64,000 bases of DNA from Allium sativum (Eukaryota > Streptophyta > Magnoliopsida > Asparagales > Amaryllidaceae), in contig CM060912.1 in assembly GCA_030737875.1 (NCBI GenBank), forward strand, positions 208,891,231-208,955,230, read 5' to 3'. Positions 1 through 12,473 of the stretch are shown here, piece by piece (the stretch's first letter is position 1; the number at the start of each line of letters is the position of its first letter). Under the pieces are notes generated by a model. It saw nothing but the letters and a program-made list of their open reading frames with translations, searched no databases and was not told the DNA's origin. A program made the translations under genes and the position numbers.

Positions 1-804
1 ACCCCCATTCCGAACACAATGGGACATGTATCGTAAGCTGATTCGGCTGTTACAATCAATTTCCGTTAAATTTACATTTAAATCATTATATTGAATTTTA
101 AACGTACACTTCAAATTTCTGGGGTCACATACTAACTAGAAAAATTCCAGAAAAATATTTTCTAGCTTCGTATTGACGATACGGTCCTAACAAAACTAAT
201 TTCGTCGAATTCTGAGACTGTTGGAAAAATGGCCAATTTCCAGTCGATTAAAATCAACTAAAACTGGTCAAACGCGTTTTCCTTTGCCACGCTCACATAT
301 TGATTCGAAAAATTATGAAATTTGAAACCTAGCAATAACTCAACATCACGGACCCAACAAAAGTGGTTTCTTTGAAATCCGAGGTCGTTTGCAAAATGTC
401 CATTTTTAAGGGCCTGAATTCCGTAGCGACTATTAAGAATTTCCAACTGGACATATCTTTTGATTCCCGCTATGAAATCTTGATTCTTCAGATTCGTTGA
501 AAAGATATTATCAATTAGATCCTATCATTTTTGGTTTCACTAAAATCCGGATTGTTTTGCACCCGGTACATTCAATTGAAATTTGAAATCGAATTATCGA
601 ACTACCGCGCCATTTTCAATTCTATTTATAATCATATATAAATATTTATATTCTAACGACGACGCGTATAATATATACGTTCGAATTCCGTTCAAAATAA
701 ATTTCTCGTCGATTTTATTTAAAATAATTCATTTTAAATATTCAAACTTCGCTAAAATTGCCAAAATAAAATTTTAAACTGGCCCAGATTTTCGGCTTAT
801 TACA
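1..804 (-). repeat. LTR fragment of the C family, third copy
   Basis: The segment is collinear with 34370-35391 and with the end of the other C LTR (52030-52764 plus 62286-62365), sharing the CCCCATTCCG start, the phrase about a GATACGGTCCTAACAAAACTAA tract and the terminal TTACA. No polypurine tract follows position 804, unlike the inner C LTR end at 35391, so 804 looks like the outer boundary of a minus-strand element or solo LTR that extends left of the window. It lacks the 180-bp insert seen at 34933-35113. Small ORFs in it have no recognisable content. Confidence 0.8.
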
Positions 805-1948
805 TAGCTATACTTCGTGAAGAGTCTTAATCGAAAGAAATGTCCATTTCCTTTCAGAAATGAAGAGATACCTCTTCATGAATAGAAGCAACCCTTGAGA
901 AAAATATTTTTGTTTCGAATCAATCGACTGGTTAAGAATCATCAGTTGACTGGTTGAATTAAATCGTATATGTAATATTTTCAAAACTATCCTTTATATA
1001 CAAAAACAGACTAACCAGTTGACTAGTCCTTTTTCTACCAGTTGACTGGTAGAGCAATTTTTGTATATTCCAGGCCTTTTTAAAAGGCTTATATATATAT
1101 ACACACAATTGAGGATAGATTTCAACATGATTCTAATATGACTCAACTTATAAATATATATAAAACCGTATCTCAATTATATGATTTCCATTTATATCCT
1201 CTCTTTTTTGCATTAATCAAAATCTTGATATCAACAACGGAAACTCACAGTGAGCCTTAGTGAAGATAATTATATATAACACTATGCCGTAGGAAGTCCA
1301 AGTTCAATCCATGTTGTATGCATGCAAGTCTTGATGCGGTCTCTGTTTGATCCAATCCTTAGCAGCATTCCCCCATTATATGTTTATACTTTTCAGAATA
1401 ATTTCATGGAGGCAGAAGAAGATACGAAGAATTTGTGTGAATTAGGAATGGGAGAAGTCGTCTATTTATAGAGTTATAAAGCCAACATCAACCCTTATAT
1501 TTTAGGTTTTAAATCCACACTGCACAAGTCATATTGAGTCAGCATGAATATAATCTAAAAATAGTCCAACTACAAAAAATGAATCTACCCAAAAATCTAT
1601 CCGAATTCAGTTTTTTTTTTAGGTGGGTCGACCCACTTTTCACCTGGGTCGACCCACTATTCACTTAGGTCGAACCACTATTCATCTAGGTCGACACACT
1701 ATTCATTCTGGGTCTTTATTTTGAATTTTATTTATATATAAGCTTATTATGTGTATACAAACTTCTATTTCCCATAACTTCTTCATACATTGTCCATTTT
1801 ACGAAATCTTGGGGCCTATCTGAACCAAAATTCCGAGACAAACTCAACGGTGATGTTGGTTTCACTTATTTCTGAACATTTAATTAAGTTATTCCAAATT
1901 TATTATCTTTATGTATGGTTATAGTGTATTATATTTTGGGGTGTAACA
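805..1948 (-). repeat. Decayed chromovirus-type LTR end
   Basis: The right end reads GGGGTGTAACA, like the GGGGTGTTACA end of element A's LTRs, and 1780-1860 matches A's LTR in layout (CATAACTTCTTCATAC followed by a GTCCATTTTACG tract). Read on the minus strand it has a TATA-like CTATAAATAG at 1461-1470, a cluster of GGGTCGACCC-type palindromes upstream of it (1620-1715), and a GTGAGTTTCC motif downstream (about 1239-1248). A second palindrome cluster, CAGTTGACTGG, lies at 926-1060 and may belong to a different, copia-like LTR fragment. The left limit is unclear because the C-family LTR abuts it. It interrupts the copia protease remnant that starts at 1949. Confidence 0.55.
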
Positions 1949-2117
1949 CTTGCATCCAAGATTTAAATTGTCTAAATTGCTTGTTAGATGAGTTCTAGCA
2001 CCTAAATCAGGGTAATAGTTTTCATCATTGATGTGATCCACTCTTGTGGTTTCATTGTGGTTAGTTGGTTTAGAGTTTGTCTGAATATTTTGACCACTTT
2101 GATCTTGAGCAACATTA
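1949..2117 (-). pseudogene. Ty1-copia protease-region remnant
   Basis: The minus-strand translation contains YYPDLGARTHLTSNLDNLNL, which matches the conserved start of copia aspartic proteases (normally D-S-G-A then H-L-T). The catalytic triplet reads D-L-G, so the active site is altered. The frame is open from 2117 to about 1949 and runs into foreign LTR sequence at 1948. It continues directly the gag fragment at 63419-64000: codons at the two break points join in frame if the intervening CACTA-like element and one copy of TTA are removed. Integrase and reverse transcriptase of this element would lie to the left and are not in the window. Inactive. Confidence 0.75.
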
Positions 2118-2400
2118 TAACACTATAAACCAGTGATTTTCTGATGCACATTAGGCGTCGCTATGGAGTCACTAAATTCTTTAGTGATGTTGTAATGACG
2201 CAAAAAGAGAGTCAGAAAAATGAGCGTCACTAAACTGTGTGATGTCGCTATGGCAACACAAAACCGACATCACTTTGGCATCGCTAAAATTAGCGATGCA
2301 TTTGTGACACCTATTTAAATTAGGAAAATAAGGTCACAATGACATCGTTGAATTTTAGTGACTGCATTACGACTCTAACGCCCTAAGTTGAAAATTCATT
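2118..2400 (+). repeat. CACTA left terminus and subterminal repeats
   Basis: After CACTATAAACCAGTGATTTT come repeated words around GTCGCTATGG, GTCACTAAA, TAGCGATG and GACATCGTTG in both orientations within about 280 bases. Such short, imperfect direct and inverted subterminal motifs are where CACTA transposases bind. Nothing coding is visible. Confidence 0.6.
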
Positions 2401-4201
2401 CTTACATCACATAATTAGAATCGCCAATCAAATAGAATTATTATATAAAACTAAACCGTCTGTTCCAAACATAGACAATCAGATATGTGTAAAGCTTGCA
2501 AGTATTTTAGACAAATACAATTTATGTCACTAAAGTACCACAATTACAACCTAATATGTAAAAATAACACTTAATAACATAAAATACATATTTTATACAC
2601 AACTCATGTCATTCCTGCATGCTTTATGCTATTAGCAGAAAAATTGTTGCATTATCGAGATTTTTTTGTGCTATCTCTTTGTCATCTATATGTCTTTGAC
2701 CAAATAAGCTACCATTTTTGGTTAGTTTTTTGTCTTTTTTTTGTCACTAACTTGCTGCTGTTCACACTTCCTTCTTATCTCATGTGCGAAAGGTGTAGTA
2801 ATGACATTCATCAAACTTGAAAGTCTTCAGAATAACTTTGTAAGTAGATATTCATTTAATACCAACCACTTGTACCTACCAACAAGAAAGAAAACAAAAG
2901 CAGGCTTAGTTCACGTATCTTACATCAAATGACATAGAAATAGAAGAAATAAGTTTTTCACTGAAGTTCATCTCAACTAAGCATTCACATTTGCAAGAAA
3001 ACGCCAAAACAACTGCACACCTACACAAACCAACAATTCTCTACAAATGATAATTTCTGCAGCAACAAAATCAAAATCATTAATGTACGATGTCGCCTCC
3101 TGTAAAAAAGTTATTAACAATTAATTTTCAAAACAAAAAAAAGAGTGTAGTTAAAAAAATAAGAAACAAGAGCATACTTAAAAACAAACAACTTCAGGTG
3201 AGCGTAGCTGGATGAGATCTCCTAAAGCTTTCACCATTCAGTGCACTTCTATGTCTTCACGAAATCAACCATTGTAAGTTAAAATTTTAATCCTCGTATT
3301 ATTCGGCCCGAATCATCTCCTCCTATCATTTGTCATAACAAAAGGCTATTTAGAATGCAAGTAATGCCCTTTGTTGTATTCAGATGTACACAAAAATTAA
3401 ACTGTAAAATAGACACTTATTTATTTGGATGCAATATGCAACTTCAAATGCTTTCAAGTATATCCAATACCACACCCTAGGCACTCAAACATATGTTCTG
3501 AAATCATGATTTCAAGTAACGCATAACGTGATTCAAACATTGGACATATTTAGACTCTAGTATATACTGCCTAATACATATGGTATATATAGATTACCAC
3601 CCTCTGTTAAGTACAAAATTCAAAACAAATTGCTTTTAGTTAATAAGTTCTAGTGAATATTACAAAAAGTTGGAAGATTGTAGGTCCACAATGATTTTAT
3701 TATTGAATGAAGAATACCCTTGATTTGCACAGATATGCGCAATGTGTCTTCACTTACGAAACCGTACCTTAAATAGAAAAAAAATGAAGCATTTCGGTAA
3801 TTATTGCCTTTTTTGAAACAAATATTTACCACCCAAACATCAATGTGAACATTAAACTTGTAATTTTTCAATAGATTTTGGGAAATGAAATAACAGTCAT
3901 TCGAATATAGTGCTGCAGTTTATGCCCATTCTTTTTTCCCAAAATGAGCTATAATATAATAATACAGAGAATTTTACTAATACATACAAAACAAGAATGT
4001 CTCAGACATAAAAAAAATCTGTTATTACATCATAATAGCTACTATAAATACTTATGGTAAACTCCTTTTTCTCTGTGATGTTCCTACAAGTATCAAAGAA
4101 TTAAGTAACCAGAAGATGTCATGATTCGTTCATTGCACACCGAAGAACCATAAAAACAAGTCATACCTTTTCTTCCCCATGTTATACCAATAATATAGAG
4201 C
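2401..4201. other. No recognisable gene; CACTA interior
   Basis: About 1.8 kb of AT-rich sequence. Several small ORFs (for example 2626-2820 and 3650-3871) show no family motif. The stretch just left of 4202 may be the former 3' untranslated region of the TM9SF-like fragment, since it lies directly downstream of its stop codon on the minus strand. Confidence 0.5.
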
Positions 4202-5060
4202 TCAATCCAACTTGACAGAAGAGAAGAGATAGTGAACAAACCAGAAAGAAGAAAGGAAGCCAACAATGCCTCAGTTCCTGTAGCAATCATTATAGACGAA
4301 ACCATGAAAAGGGAATACCCACGGTATAAAGTAGCAGACATGGGCCCACTTAAATTCTTCAGATCGAATACTAAGCAGTTCATCGAATAGAAGAAAATGT
4401 TAATAGCAACTGAACCTGAGGCGAAGAAGGCCTTTCACCACCATTTCCAGTCCTCAATGCATATGTGCATATATGTAAGTACAAGAGAAACCTCAGCACA
4501 TGCAACAACAAGAAGGATTAAGACGATGAATAGGAATACGTATACATAGTACACTCTACCCATCCATAAGCTCAACATTATGAAGAAGAGTTCGACGAAT
4601 AAAGTGCCGAAGGGTAGGGTACTTGCGCTAATAACTAGCTGCCAAGATGGGTATTTCTGTGGAGGGATCTCGCGAGCATTTGTTTTGTTCGAGCAAGGTA
4701 CTCAATGTGGGGTGCCTTGACACCAAAGTAGCCTCCGACAAGGGTAAGTGGGACTGCGATGCAGAACCAGAGTAGGAGTAGGATGACGAATATGGAGAAG
4801 GGGATGGCGCCTATGCTTTGGCTATCCCACAGTAGGAAGCTTAGGATGGTTAGAAGTGTGAAGGCATTTCCAGGGAAAAAAGATGCTACGTGCCATGATA
4901 CTGACTTCCATCTTGTAGGGTTGCCGCAGTTGATGGTTTTACATAGCCTGACGGCTGTATAACCGGCAGCAATTTTGAGAATCAAGTAGAAGAATATAAT
5001 GTCTATAATCAATGTTCCCTTAGAAGCAGGAGACATAAATTGAAGTGCACCAAACAATAT
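4202..5060 (-). pseudogene. TM9SF/EMP70 (transmembrane nine) C-terminal fragment
   Basis: The minus strand encodes the C-terminal half of a transmembrane-9 superfamily protein, a multi-pass Golgi/endosomal membrane protein. Recognisable blocks in order are LQFMSPASKGTLI, SVSWHVASFFPG, LWFCIAVPLTLVGGYFG, then in a second frame REIPPQKYPSW and LPFGTLFVELFFIM, then VFDLKNLSGPMSATL, and finally a third-frame end reading VHYLFSSVKLD before a stop at 4202-4204. The C-terminal K-x-D ending matches the COPI-type retrieval signal of this family. It is broken by a frameshift near 4690, an in-frame stop near 4440 (W-W-stop) and another frameshift near 4260. The N-terminal lumenal half is absent. It lies inside the CACTA-like element, which suggests gene capture, though a host gene remnant hit by transposons is also possible. 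Confidence 0.85.
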
Positions 5061-5280
5061 TAATAAAATCAAATGTTGATTGATCAAAGTCAAATTATTT
5101 ACATACCAAATAAAACTTACATAACATCTTTTTTGCATCTTAATTCAGATGACACCGTATCTTTTTTTGCTGGAGGTAAAGATGAGCATTATTTCTGGTG
5201 ACGGGCTTCCAGGCGATACCTACTTTGAACGATTTTTAGATCTGACATAACTTCAGATCTTATCTCGGCAAATCAGAACT

Positions 5281-8200
5281 TACGACACCCCACATCCGTT
5301 AATGTCACACACTAAGGGAATGCATTAAGTTTCATGAAGTGTTATAGGTAAACATACACAGAATAATTACAAGACAGATATAAATAAGATAGCAGCGAAA
5401 ATTTAAATTTTTAATTCAAACATAAATCATAGCGTTGTGGTCCAAAATACCATAAGTCACAAAAATCATTACAATAAAACAACTTCTGTCTTGCACCATC
5501 AGAGTTCATAAGTATATAAAAAGCATAATTCCATAAATAAAAGAGTTCAGCCATAGTAGAGACAAGAATTTCAGCCATACTTCAGAAGTAGCTCCTAGCA
5601 AGATGATATCAGAGTCCTGACTAAGCCTGAGTGTTTCCTTCCTGAGAACCTAGGGGGAGGGGGAACGGAAGAAAGAAAGAGAAACAAAAAGGGCCAAGCA
5701 CAAAGTCTAGCGAGTTTAGTTACCTTTAGCCAGTATATAAATAAAAGTAACATGATAGGCATATAAAGTGGATAAGAGAGATCATTACATAAATGGAAGG
5801 TGTGAAAAGGTAGACAGGATAAGGTGTTTACACTTTTCTAATGATTACTCTACATTATTACTAATATAACCAAAATAAGATGATCCCTTCCACTATAACT
5901 TGGTAGACTTAGGGCATTAGTCCAAGTGTACCCTAACCACCACCCTAATCGATCGGCTCCCTACTCCGTAGATACTATGTGCTGGCCCCACGGTATGATG
6001 TATCACGTACTAAAGTGGCAACCCTTCACTAATATGCATATCCCCATATCTACAGGTGTCACGGTCGTCTTATCCCCCTCTGCCCGGCTCATGCACGCAC
6101 ATTACCCGGCCGTTTTGCGCCGCCCACACCGTCCTCCATGTTTGGATCTCTTATAATCAGTCAGTAAGTGTGTCCCCTCTCTGCCTAGTGCGGAGTACTT
6201 TTATTTGATACCTACTTCGGGTTACTGAATGAAATGGGTCCCACACAATATGATAAAAACAGTTCCCTTTGTCTTGTATCCCCCACTAGGTTTTCACTAA
6301 CTATGTATACCATTAGGTGTCTTTAATTACATAGCCCTATACCAGTTATGCTTACCCTAAAAGGTGTCTTTAATTACATAACACTATTATTTCCTCCAGT
6401 TATGTTTACCACTAGGTGTCTTTAATTACATAAACTTATTGAGTTAAGTTTGTCGGCCTATATGTAAATATTACCCACCCTCTCCAGATTTGCTTAACCC
6501 ATCCACTATCCAATCAATTTACTTAACCCTAATTTTAGTTCATAATCATGAAATCCCTATGGAATAGATTTGGTTAAGTAGTCCAATTCATTACCATGTC
6601 CATTTATGGTTTATAATGGGCTAGACCTCCCACATTAGCCCATAACGTGTAGATGTTGGGTACGCCGGTCGGGTCCAAGCAGTCTTATTCCACAGTTGGG
6701 CCTAACCTCATGTCTTAGCCCGATTCGTATTTGCATACTTAGACCTCCCATATTGGGTTCAACATTAGTGGCTGCTGGATATGCCGATCCGGTCCGGGCA
6801 GACTTCCACCACTAATACAACCTAACCTCGTGTCATAAGTACAATTACAATTCCTAATTGTAATTACTGGACATTCCATTATTGATTAATTAATCAATTA
6901 ATTAAATCTTTCCCTTTATAGGTGTTATTGCCCACTCTACCCAATAGTTTGAATTATATATCCAAAATGTTCTTATTCAAATTATGCCATTATTAACCCT
7001 TTTCCCCCGTTCCTTAACTAGCATCCTCACAAAATTGGCAGCATGCCTAAGCTAGATAATAGCCTAGCCATAAACGATAAAAAGGAAAAAAATAGTAGGA
7101 GTGTAACAAAACTGATTGTTCAACTTGGCATAGGCATATACTATCATGGTGATAGGTGAACATACATACTGGCATGGACATGTATTTAACATCATAACAA
7201 GATGGACAAAAGACTGGTGATCTTGTGGCAATTAATTGATTCTAACATAACTATGATGTCCCTATAAGCATAGTAAAATCTAAATTAGCAATTTAGATGT
7301 ACAATTGGTCTAGATCTAACATGATAGACACAAGGGGATAAATTATATCACATAATTCAGATCCAAAGGTTAAAATAGATCTAACACCATTAGGATGACA
7401 TAATAGCATGCTTAGATCTAAATATGGGTTCACATGTCCAATTTACAACAAATCTAAGTTGATCGTAATATGACAGGTGAAAGGTGATTTATATAAAGAA
7501 TTATATCTAACCAATGTTGCAACTGTCCAAATTAACAGATTAACATTCACCACAATATAGTTTGAAGTCAAGATCCACATAGGCAATATAATAGAGTAAC
7601 AACAATTGCATTAGATCTAAAGGTGTAGATCTATTATGACATAGTATAAGATATAACAATATCATAGATTCATAGTTTACATCATATCCAATTCACAGTC
7701 TTCCATAATTCACTTTTATTCATATAAACCTAAAAGCAACTAGAAACTCACAGCATTAGGTTTAGAGAGTAGACAAAGAATGGATCTTGAATTTCTGGAT
7801 TTGATTTGCAAAGTTGAATGTTGTACGTTGTTGAAGAAAACGAATCCGTCTTAGTTCGCACGCCGGCAACATTTGGCTCCTATAATTTCCAACGACGAAA
7901 CAGGAGAATTGGACACATATATATAGCTGCACAACCCTTTGAAACTGACTGCCACCTCAGCCCTAGGGGTGTCGACACCCCTGTGGGTGGGTCGACCCAT
8001 AGGTCGACACCCCTTAAGGGGGTCAACCTCGGTGTCGACACCCCCTAGGGGGGTCGAACCCCTAGAGCAGGAAATCTACCGCAACTTTTCAATTTTTGAA
8101 TTTGAACTGTTCTGCATAAAATTATGACTCGTCTCTGACTAATATGTGATTCATGTATATATATATGTATGTATATATATATATGTATGTATTCTTTTTG

Positions 8201-8390
8201 CACGTATACAAACTTAAAACCCTCATAACTCCTCTATACGGTGTCCGTTTTACGCAAACCAAATGTCTACCATAACCAGAATTTCGAGACGGACGTGATG
8301 GCACAGTCTGTTTTCCTTAATTCTGACTATTAAATTAATTATTATTTAATTTATCCTCTTTTAGTGTTGTTAAAAATTCGGGGTGTTACA
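5281..8390 (-). repeat. Element A 3' LTR
   Basis: It ends TGTTACA at 8390; its other end reads TACGACACCCC, aligned with TGTGACACTCC at 12474, so the terminal TG has mutated. On the minus strand it has a TATA-like CTATATATATG near 7917-7927, a cluster of GTCGACACCCC and GGGTCGACCC palindromes upstream (7968-8065), a GTGAGTTTCTA motif downstream (about 7741-7751), and a CAGCGGAA-type motif about 110 bases from its 3' end. Confidence 0.92.
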
Positions 8391-8400
8391 TTCTCCCCTA
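8391..8400 (-). other. Polypurine tract of element A
   Basis: The minus strand reads TAGGGGAGAA immediately before the LTR start TGTAACACCCC. This is the standard position and composition of the plus-strand primer in chromoviruses. Confidence 0.85.
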
Positions 8401-8968
8401 CTCAAAGGATTTCGCCCCCGAAATCTCTAAGTTGTGAAGAATGCATATCCTACCATCCATCATCCATCTACTCATCCAACAACCACTGGCATCCACTGTC
8501 CTTGAAGACTTCTAATGCTTATATGAATATATGCAACGGTGTGTGTATATGTCCCAACACTAATGTGAAAAATCAGATAGTCTACTTATTCAGTTGACCT
8601 CCTTAATGCAATGTATGTTAGTGTCGTGAATCCAATATATATGCAAATAGACCTATTATATCCTATAAGCTCTATATGTGTGCACACCCATTCGTTCAAA
8701 TGCAACATCCAAATGTTAATTCATCCATTTCCATTCATAAAATAAAAGAAAACGCACATACATCCATATGCAGTATGAAAGTGATTGAGCCGATTTTATT
8801 GCCAAATGTGTGTGTATATGCGTCCACAGGCAACCACTAGAAAACACTTGCATCCATTAAGCATAACATGTCTCAAACACATGTTTACATCTATAGGATT
8901 CCTATCTAAAGTTCGAAAGATACTATGGATAAGATGTACTCAATGAAAGAAACAAGCACTAATAAAAC
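8401..8968. other. Untranslated stretch between pol and 3' LTR of A
   Basis: No ORF with recognisable content. It parallels 20831-21392 in element B in position and in phrases such as GAAATCTCTAAGT and the repeated ATGCATCC words, so it is an ordinary part of this retrotransposon type. Confidence 0.6.
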
Positions 8969-10743
8969 TTAAAAAAAAAAGGAGTTAAGAACATACCCTC
9001 GAGAAGAAAAGGGTATGAACCACGAATCTTGTCTTCGATTTCCCAAGTCGCATCCTCTGGGTTATCTCCTCATTGAACCTTTAGCAATTTGATCCTTTAT
9101 TGCATAGCTCCCTAACTTCTAATCCAAGAATACGAAAAGGAACTCGTCTGACTGTCGTCTCCCGTTCCACTTTTACTTCTTCCAACACACTCGGCTCAAC
9201 GATTAGTGCGGTGTCATGCAGGCACTTCCGCAGATGAGAAATGTGGAAAACATCATGAACCCCAGATAGATTTTCTCGGAGCTTTTTTCTGTAGGCCATT
9301 TGGCCAATCCTCTCGGTATAGGAAATGGTCCCATAAACCTAGGTGCCAACTTTCCTATCGATCCGAAGCGAACCACATTCCTCAGAGGTGACATTTTGAT
9401 AAAAACTATGTCTCCCACTTCAAATTCGATGTCAGTCCTTCTCTTGTCTGCATAGGATTTCTGCCTATCTTGAGCTGTCTTCATCCGCCGTCGAATAAGC
9501 CAATCTTTTCGGAGTTTCCCTAACCATATCTGGTCCAAGTAATAATCTTTCTGTAGATTCCCACCAACAAATTGGTGATCTACAGGGTCGCCCGTACAAT
9601 GCTTCTTGCAAGATCCTCAAAAATTCGATGGTAAAGATGGGGTCACGATCGCTCACGATGCTGGAAGGTACTCCGTGAAGATGAACTATCTCGCATACAT
9701 AAATTGCTGCCGACCATGATGTCGTCCTTTTATCCTTAACTGGAATAAAGTGAGCGCTCTTAGTGAATCTATCTATCACAACCCAAATATTGGTGTTGCC
9801 TTTCTTCGATCTGGACAAACCATATATGAAATCTAAAGAGATGCTCTACTATTTCCACTACGGGACCTCTAACGGATGAAGTAATCCACCGGGCTTCTTT
9901 TGCTCAGCTTTGACTAGCTGGCAAACTAAACATTGAGAAAAAATTCGGCCACATCTTTCTTCATCCCACCTCAAAAGAAAACCCTCTTCATGTCCCTGTA
10001 CATCTTATCACCGTTTGGATGAATGGTCATCTTAGAATGGTAGGCTTCTTCTAGGACTGCCTTTATCAAGCTTCCAGTTTGAGGAACACAAATCCTTCCA
10101 TCTCGTTGCAACCACCCTTCGCGAGATCTACATCTATCCCTTTTTTGGAGACAAATGCCCTAAAAACCTCACCTCTTTTCTCCAAAAATGGCATTTTGAG
10201 AATTTTGCTTTAAGATAATGGTTATGGAAAGTTTCCAAAACTTCTCTCAAATGTTGGGCATACTCTTCTTCTCTTTTAGAGAAGATCAAAATATCATCAA
10301 CAAAGACTACAACAAATTTATTTAGGAACTCCCCAAACACCCTACTCATTAGATCGACAAAATAGGTGGGTGGATTCGTCAGTACAAAAGGCATAACTAG
10401 CCATTCAAAGAAACTGTTGGAGTCCTAAAAGCAGTCTTATCTATGTTGTCCTCAGCCACCCTAAATTGATGAAACCCCGTGGCCAAGTCTAACTGGGAAT
10501 ATACCGATGCACCAACAAGCTAATCAAATAAAACATCAATCCTCGGAAGCGGAGTGCCTATTCTTCTTAGTAAGTTTATTCATCTCTCTATAATCAACAC
10601 ACAAACGAAGCGAACTATCCGCCTTAGTCGCGAATACTACTGGAGCACCCCATTAAGATATGCTTTGTTTGATAAACCCCTTCTCAAGTAGCTCCGCTAC
10701 TTGCTTACTCAGCTCCCTCCTTTCCCTCGGAGCCATTGTCCAC

Positions 10744-10796
<53 letters not shown>

Positions 10797-12296
10797 GTCA
10801 ATTTCGCGCCTCGGAGGTAAACCCGGAACCACATCAAAAACATCAGAATAATCTTGGACTATTGGAACAGATTGTAGATCGTCGATAGATGCATAAAGAG
10901 ACTCTAGGAAACTAAGCATAACCGTTCCTTGTGGGTCACAAGAAATCTCGAGGATCCTCCCATGACAAGTCAGAAGCCAAAGCCTCTTCTCAAAATCCAA
11001 AATGGCACCATACGTGGTAAGCCAATCCATTCCTAGAATTAACCCATAGCCCATAAGCCCGAGCACATACGCGTCGCATTCAAACTCGACGCCTAACACA
11101 TATATTTTCAAACCCAGAAAAATCATAGATAAATGAGCCGAACCACAAATGGGGTTTGAAACAACTACAGGATCCACTACCATACTAGTAATTAAGTGCA
11201 GAGATTCAACAACAGAACTTGATATAAATGGATGTGAGGCACCAGAATCAAAAAGTGTTCTAATAGGGTGGTTTGAAAGAGAAATTAAACCTTCCACAGG
11301 AATTTTTCTGCCTCTATCAGGAGCATTGATCGTGAGATCATGCACCTACCCTCCAGAAGTCCATGTCCTTTGACCCTACCCTGTGTTCCCTGTTTCTTCG
11401 GGCACTCTCTAGAAAAATGTCTGACCTCTCCACAGTGGTAGCAAGAGTTCTTCCTTTTCTTACAGTCTTTAATCAGGTGACCTTCCTTCCCACAATTGTA
11501 ACATTTTCTCTTATTCTTTCCTTTATCATTTTTTCCTTCTTTCTTCTGCTGTTGTTGCTGCTGCCCCTTCTTGGGCCACACCTTCCTATTTTTCGATGTC
11601 TCGTCAGCCTTCTTTTCTCCCTTGTCTTCCTCATGCATTAGGGCCATATCGACAAGCTTTTCGAAAGTGGCCCCCATTGGAATATGGGACATGGCTAACC
11701 CATGTAGAGGCTCATTTAGCCCTTTAGCAAACCGCAAAGCCCTTTTGTGCAGCGTATCCACCAACTCTAAACCGAACCTTGCTAGCTGGTTGAATTTATT
11801 CACATACTCCTTTACCGACAAGTTTCCTTGTTTGAGTGCTAAGAATCTCTCCATTTGCATGCTTCTTTCGGCTTGGGAACAAAATTTCATTTCGAACCTC
11901 TATCTAAAATCTTCCCAAGTTTCCACCGGACGTCTAGCTTCAGTGACTTCCCACCAAAATGAGGCTTCGTCCTTCAGTAGCCAGGCGGCTAACTGAACCT
12001 TCCTTCTATCCTCTACTTCAAAGATTATGAACAAGTCCTCGATCTCCTTGAGCAAATTCCAAGCTTCTACGAATGTCTCGTTCCCATGGAATGGCTTCCC
12101 TCCCATAGCACAGAAGTCCTTGCAGATCTTGGCGAAGTTGTCTGCTCTTGGAGGGGGGAGGAGTAATTACTGGTGCAGTTGGGGGAGGAATATTTCCTTG
12201 GCCTTCGGCAGGCGCAATGGCCTCCAAATACCTACAGAACCATCTGGGTATTGTGACGCCCTCTGGGATATTAGAAATGTTTTGTTCCCCAGACAT
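8969..12296 (-). pseudogene. Element A gag-pol polyprotein, broken
   Basis: Reading leftward: a gag start MSGEQNISNIPEGV at 12296, a frameshift near 12110, capsid-like sequence with an in-frame stop near 11900, two CCHC zinc knuckles (CYNCGKEGHLIKDC and CYHCGEVRHFSREC), protease with the catalytic D-S-G (LFDSGASHPFIS, about 11250), and RT blocks [10 protein letters not shown] and the catalytic FVDDILIFSK (about 10300) separated by frameshifts. Then come the integrase zinc-binding region (about 10120-9930), the integrase core start (VIDRFTKSAHFIPV), and a chromodomain-like tail with DATWEIEDKI in which the preceding tryptophan codon is a stop. The core jumps from the LQEA block directly to ALYGRPC, so about 72 residues including the last catalytic region are missing. 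Clade assignment to Tekay/Del rests on the LTR start, primer site, tail and long LTRs. Confidence 0.9.
10747..10791. repeat. AT dinucleotide microsatellite inside element A pol
   Basis: About 22 AT repeats lie between the protease and RT and keep the frame open, giving an Ile-Tyr run in the minus-strand translation between REIDFH and WWTMAPRERREL. The matching place in element B has normal linker residues (RIYLVNNAKPVTRPVCHKAP), so the repeat replaced coding sequence. Confidence 0.9.
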
Positions 12297-12459
12297 GCTG
12301 AAAAAGAAAAAGGAAGAAATTTAGATAAAGGACCGAAGGATACTACATATGGGCTTTTGGGAATGTTTTTCGAAACAAACTTTTCTTTTTGAAAATGCTT
12401 TCTTTTAAAATCTTTTTGAAAATAGTTTTCAAAAACTTTATCCAATCTGGTAACCTTCA

Positions 12460-12471
12460 GCCCTGATACCA
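12460..12471 (-). other. Primer-binding site of element A
   Basis: The minus strand reads TGGTATCAGGGC two bases after the LTR end. This is one base off the TGGTATCAGAGC primer site complementary to plant initiator-methionine tRNA, as used by many LTR elements. Confidence 0.85.
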
Positions 12472-12473
12472 AG

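Noticed and set aside
5926..6156. ORF in the A 3' LTR with a similar one at 13183-13401
   Set aside because: Duplicated only because both LTRs carry it; no family motif and differing frames between copies.
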